Assembly (NCBI GenBank): GCA_037447605.1
Contig: CM074812.1
Span: forward strand, 479,353 to 542,082
Direction: 5' to 3'
From: Zygnema circumcarinatum
Lineage: Eukaryota > Streptophyta > Zygnematophyceae > Zygnematales > Zygnemataceae
DNA length: 62,730 bases
In this document: positions 50,313-62,730 of the stretch, one piece after another
How positions within the stretch are numbered: the stretch's first letter is position 1
How the letters are laid out: each line of letters starts with the position of its first letter
Translations under genes and position numbers: made by a program
The notes under the pieces: generated by a model
Database searches by the model: none
What the model saw: only the letters and a program-made list of their open reading frames with translations
What the model was told of the DNA's origin: nothing

Positions 50313-51065
50313 TCAACCAATGATGGCTCGCCACGCTGGCTTTATGATGACGTGGCAGTCAACCATTGGTCCATTCTCAGCAGTTTTTGGCGTCCAAGAG
50401 AGCTCGGCCCTATTTTTAACTAGTGAGTCTAAACCAATAATGGGTCGCCACGTGTTCAAAATATGCTGACATGGCACGTTACCATTGGTTCATTCTTCAC
50501 CCTACGCGTTCTATAGAGCTCGGCCCCATTTCACGAGTCTTTATGATGTCGCGGCTGCTTCTAGTGCCGTGTTGTTGAGCCTAGAAGTAGATTTCCGTTT
50601 CGAGGCTTTCTCTTTGTCCTTCTGTCCCTTGTGACCGCTTCTTCTGGTTCCCTATGTCGATTTTATCCATGTACATTTGATGGCCTTGCCATCGTGAGTT
50701 CAATCAAACCTCTCTCTTGTTAATGATGGCTCGCGACATGTGCGAATTGCTAGCGTGGTAGACTGCCATTGGCCCACACTCCACCCCAATTACGTTCAAT
50801 GGAGCTCGGCCCCATTTCACTAGTGAGCCTTAACCAATGATGGCTCGTCACTTGTGCTAATGTGCTGACGTGACAGGCTGCCATTGGCCCACTCTCCACC
50901 CCGAAAAAAAAACAGTACGTTCAATGGAGCTCGGCCCCATTTTATACGAGTAACCCACCCTAAGCCTTAACCAATATGGATCGTCACGTGTGACGATTTG
51001 CTAGCGTGGCAGGCTGCCATTAGTTTAGAATTCACCCCGTACGTTCAATGCAGCTCGGCCCCAGT
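50313..51065. repeat. Tandem array of about 115-bp CCAAT/ACGT-containing units
   Basis: At least five imperfect copies begin near 50313, 50431, 50719, 50831 and 50967. Each reads AACCAATGATGGCTCG, then a CACGTG/ACGTGGCA-type element, then GCCATTGGCCCA, and ends CAATGGAGCTCGGCCCC. A diverged sixth copy may lie at 50090-50200. Copies 3 and 4 are separated by about 160 bp of other sequence. Confidence 0.8.
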
Positions 51066-52344
51066 TCGCACGTGCGCGTACCGCCATCAGCGACAAGATT
51101 TTCACGCGGATCCTCCCACGAGGCCGACGGCCAATCGGGTCCTTCAATCGCGCTCGTGCGGTGCGCTCTGCACGACACGTGCCGAACTCTGCGGCAAAGA
51201 TTCATCGGAAACGCCACGTGTCAGGCTCTCCGTCAATCTGGGAGTCTTAGGAGTACACCAACGACCGTTCAGTACGGTATTGGACAAAATCGCCTGCACA
51301 GAATCGCGCATTAAAGAAACGGATCTTGACTTCTGTCTAAAGGATTTGGCCAAACACACGGACGTCTGCAGGTTTTGTCGTTTAATGGTTGGTCCCAATC
51401 AGCAACGGCTCGCTGTCAAGTCTAACTGTCAACTTTGAAAAGGCGGAAGCATTTTTTTCTTGAATCAAGGGAGCATTTTGAACAGAAAATAAATAACAAA
51501 ACTAGCTATGTTCTAATCCAAACCGACCGATGTACCAGCGTGGACAGTTGACAGCCGTCAGATTTATGTTCTCCCAGTAGAAAGCAATTTTATTATGATT
51601 GAATCTTTTCTTCGTCACTTACCGTAGAATTTTGCGGGGTTGTAGAGAAAAATGTCTTACCTGCATTTTTTTTTTTCCCGTTTTCGAGTCAGAACCGCCC
51701 GCCAAACGCGGCCGTACGGCCAAGCTTTGCATTTCCAACCGTTGGGACCCTCCAACTGCCGTTTCCATGATCACAGTTTCCGATTAAAATCAGGAACGTG
51801 TATTTCGCCCGATCGATCACATAGAAAGGTTTAGATATCGGCCACTCAGAACCTGACACGTGTTCCGTCCACTGTCACATAAAGCGACAAAATAGTACGA
51901 AAGCCCTGGCAGGTTGCAGGTGCAGGAGGGGTCGAAGGGGCAGACAGGCGGTCGTGCAGGGATGGGAGAGCTCCATGTTTAGGGCAAATTTTCGCCTCAG
52001 ATAACTTGCATAATCTTGCTGCAAACTGACTATTTGGAGCGCATTCTCAGGATATTGACCTTCCTTGTTCATTTCAAGAAGGTTCAATGTTTCAGTTTGG
52101 CACAATATTGCTTAAAGTTAGGGCACATGTACGCACTTGTGCTGCAGTTGAGTGTGCTTCTGCAGGAATGCAGGGAAGAGGAGGTCTTGGGAGCCCCTAA
52201 GGTCTATGTTTTTTGGACCTCTTAAAAATTTAGGGTTTCGGAGGGGCTTGAGCCTGTGAGGCGTCCTGGAAGGCGGCATTTTGGGCAGATTTGAAGGAAA
52301 TTAGGGTTTGAAAGCTTGTTTGATTGGCGGGCTAGAACTGGAAA
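51066..52344. other. Upstream region of the NT-C2 gene, no other gene seen
   Basis: A 146-codon plus-strand frame at 50998-51438 starts inside the tandem array and has no domain; it was not called. The final 150 bases before 52345 contain TTTAGGGTTT-like motifs typical of the leaders in this window. Confidence 0.45.

Positions 52345-62730
<10,386 letters not shown>

Noticed and set aside
50998-51438. 146-codon plus-strand frame
   Set aside because: Begins inside the tandem array and shows no domain or splice context.

Overview
The window is nuclear DNA from a green-lineage eukaryote, most likely a streptophyte (charophyte-grade alga or early land plant). The evidence is split genes with GT-AG introns, telomere-type AAACCCTA/TTTAGGG motifs scattered throughout, an S-adenosylhomocysteinase with the plant-type insert, a plant-type CXE carboxylesterase, a BELL-class TALE homeodomain gene, a giant PPR protein, plant RhoGDI, the SCAR/WAVE subunit BRICK1 and a plant NT-C2 coiled-coil protein. 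One gene, a DOMON/cytochrome b561 receptor-like reductase with EGF and LPMO-like parts, has an architecture not typical of land plants. A conjugating green alga (Closterium-like) would fit, but that is inference. Introns and spacers are full of long GA/CT, C-rich, TA and minisatellite tracts. Two 10-base runs of N mark assembly gaps.

Layout: 3' end of an unknown acidic protein (+, 2-253); CXE11/16-like carboxylesterase (-, 1474-4052, 4 exons, 418 aa); BELL homeodomain factor (+, 5956-10320, 7 exons, about 895 aa); DOMON-EGF-cytochrome b561 protein (-, 11830-21139, 15 exons, about 1220 aa); RhoGDI (-, 23082-25931, 5 exons, 230 aa); S-adenosylhomocysteinase (+, 28694-32934, 6 exons, 487 aa); L-rhamnose mutarotase (-, 33977-35129, 3 exons, 119 aa); BRICK1 (+, 36255-37148, 2 exons, 78 aa); PPR protein (-, 37752-47506, 12 exons, about 2190 aa); F-box/leucine-rich-like protein (-, 48452-49681, single exon); NT-C2 coiled-coil protein (+, 52345 to the window edge, 8 exons so far, at least 1874 aa). 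All exon joins given were derived by eye from frame, phase and family similarity; for the multi-exon genes the reading phases close across every junction I propose.

Spacers carry a previously unnamed MITE-like repeat of about 200 bp (three copies, two as an inverted pair), a five-copy tandem array rich in CCAAT and ACGT elements, a cluster of palindromic GCCACGTGGC G-boxes between the divergent mutarotase and BRICK1 genes, and about 19 GTAC cores upstream of S-adenosylhomocysteinase.

The genes form no operon or pathway cluster. RhoGDI and BRICK1 both belong to the ROP-SCAR/WAVE-actin route and the NT-C2 protein family is linked to organelle and endomembrane movement, but their proximity may be chance. 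The strongest candidate for an undescribed system is the DOMON-b561 gene: one polypeptide that appears to join a secreted N-terminal domain resembling copper/LPMO-like proteins, an EGF-like module, two DOMON domains (the first split by a long Pro/Ser-rich extensin-like insert) and a five-helix cytochrome b561 core, i.e. a possible membrane-tethered electron relay to the cell wall.
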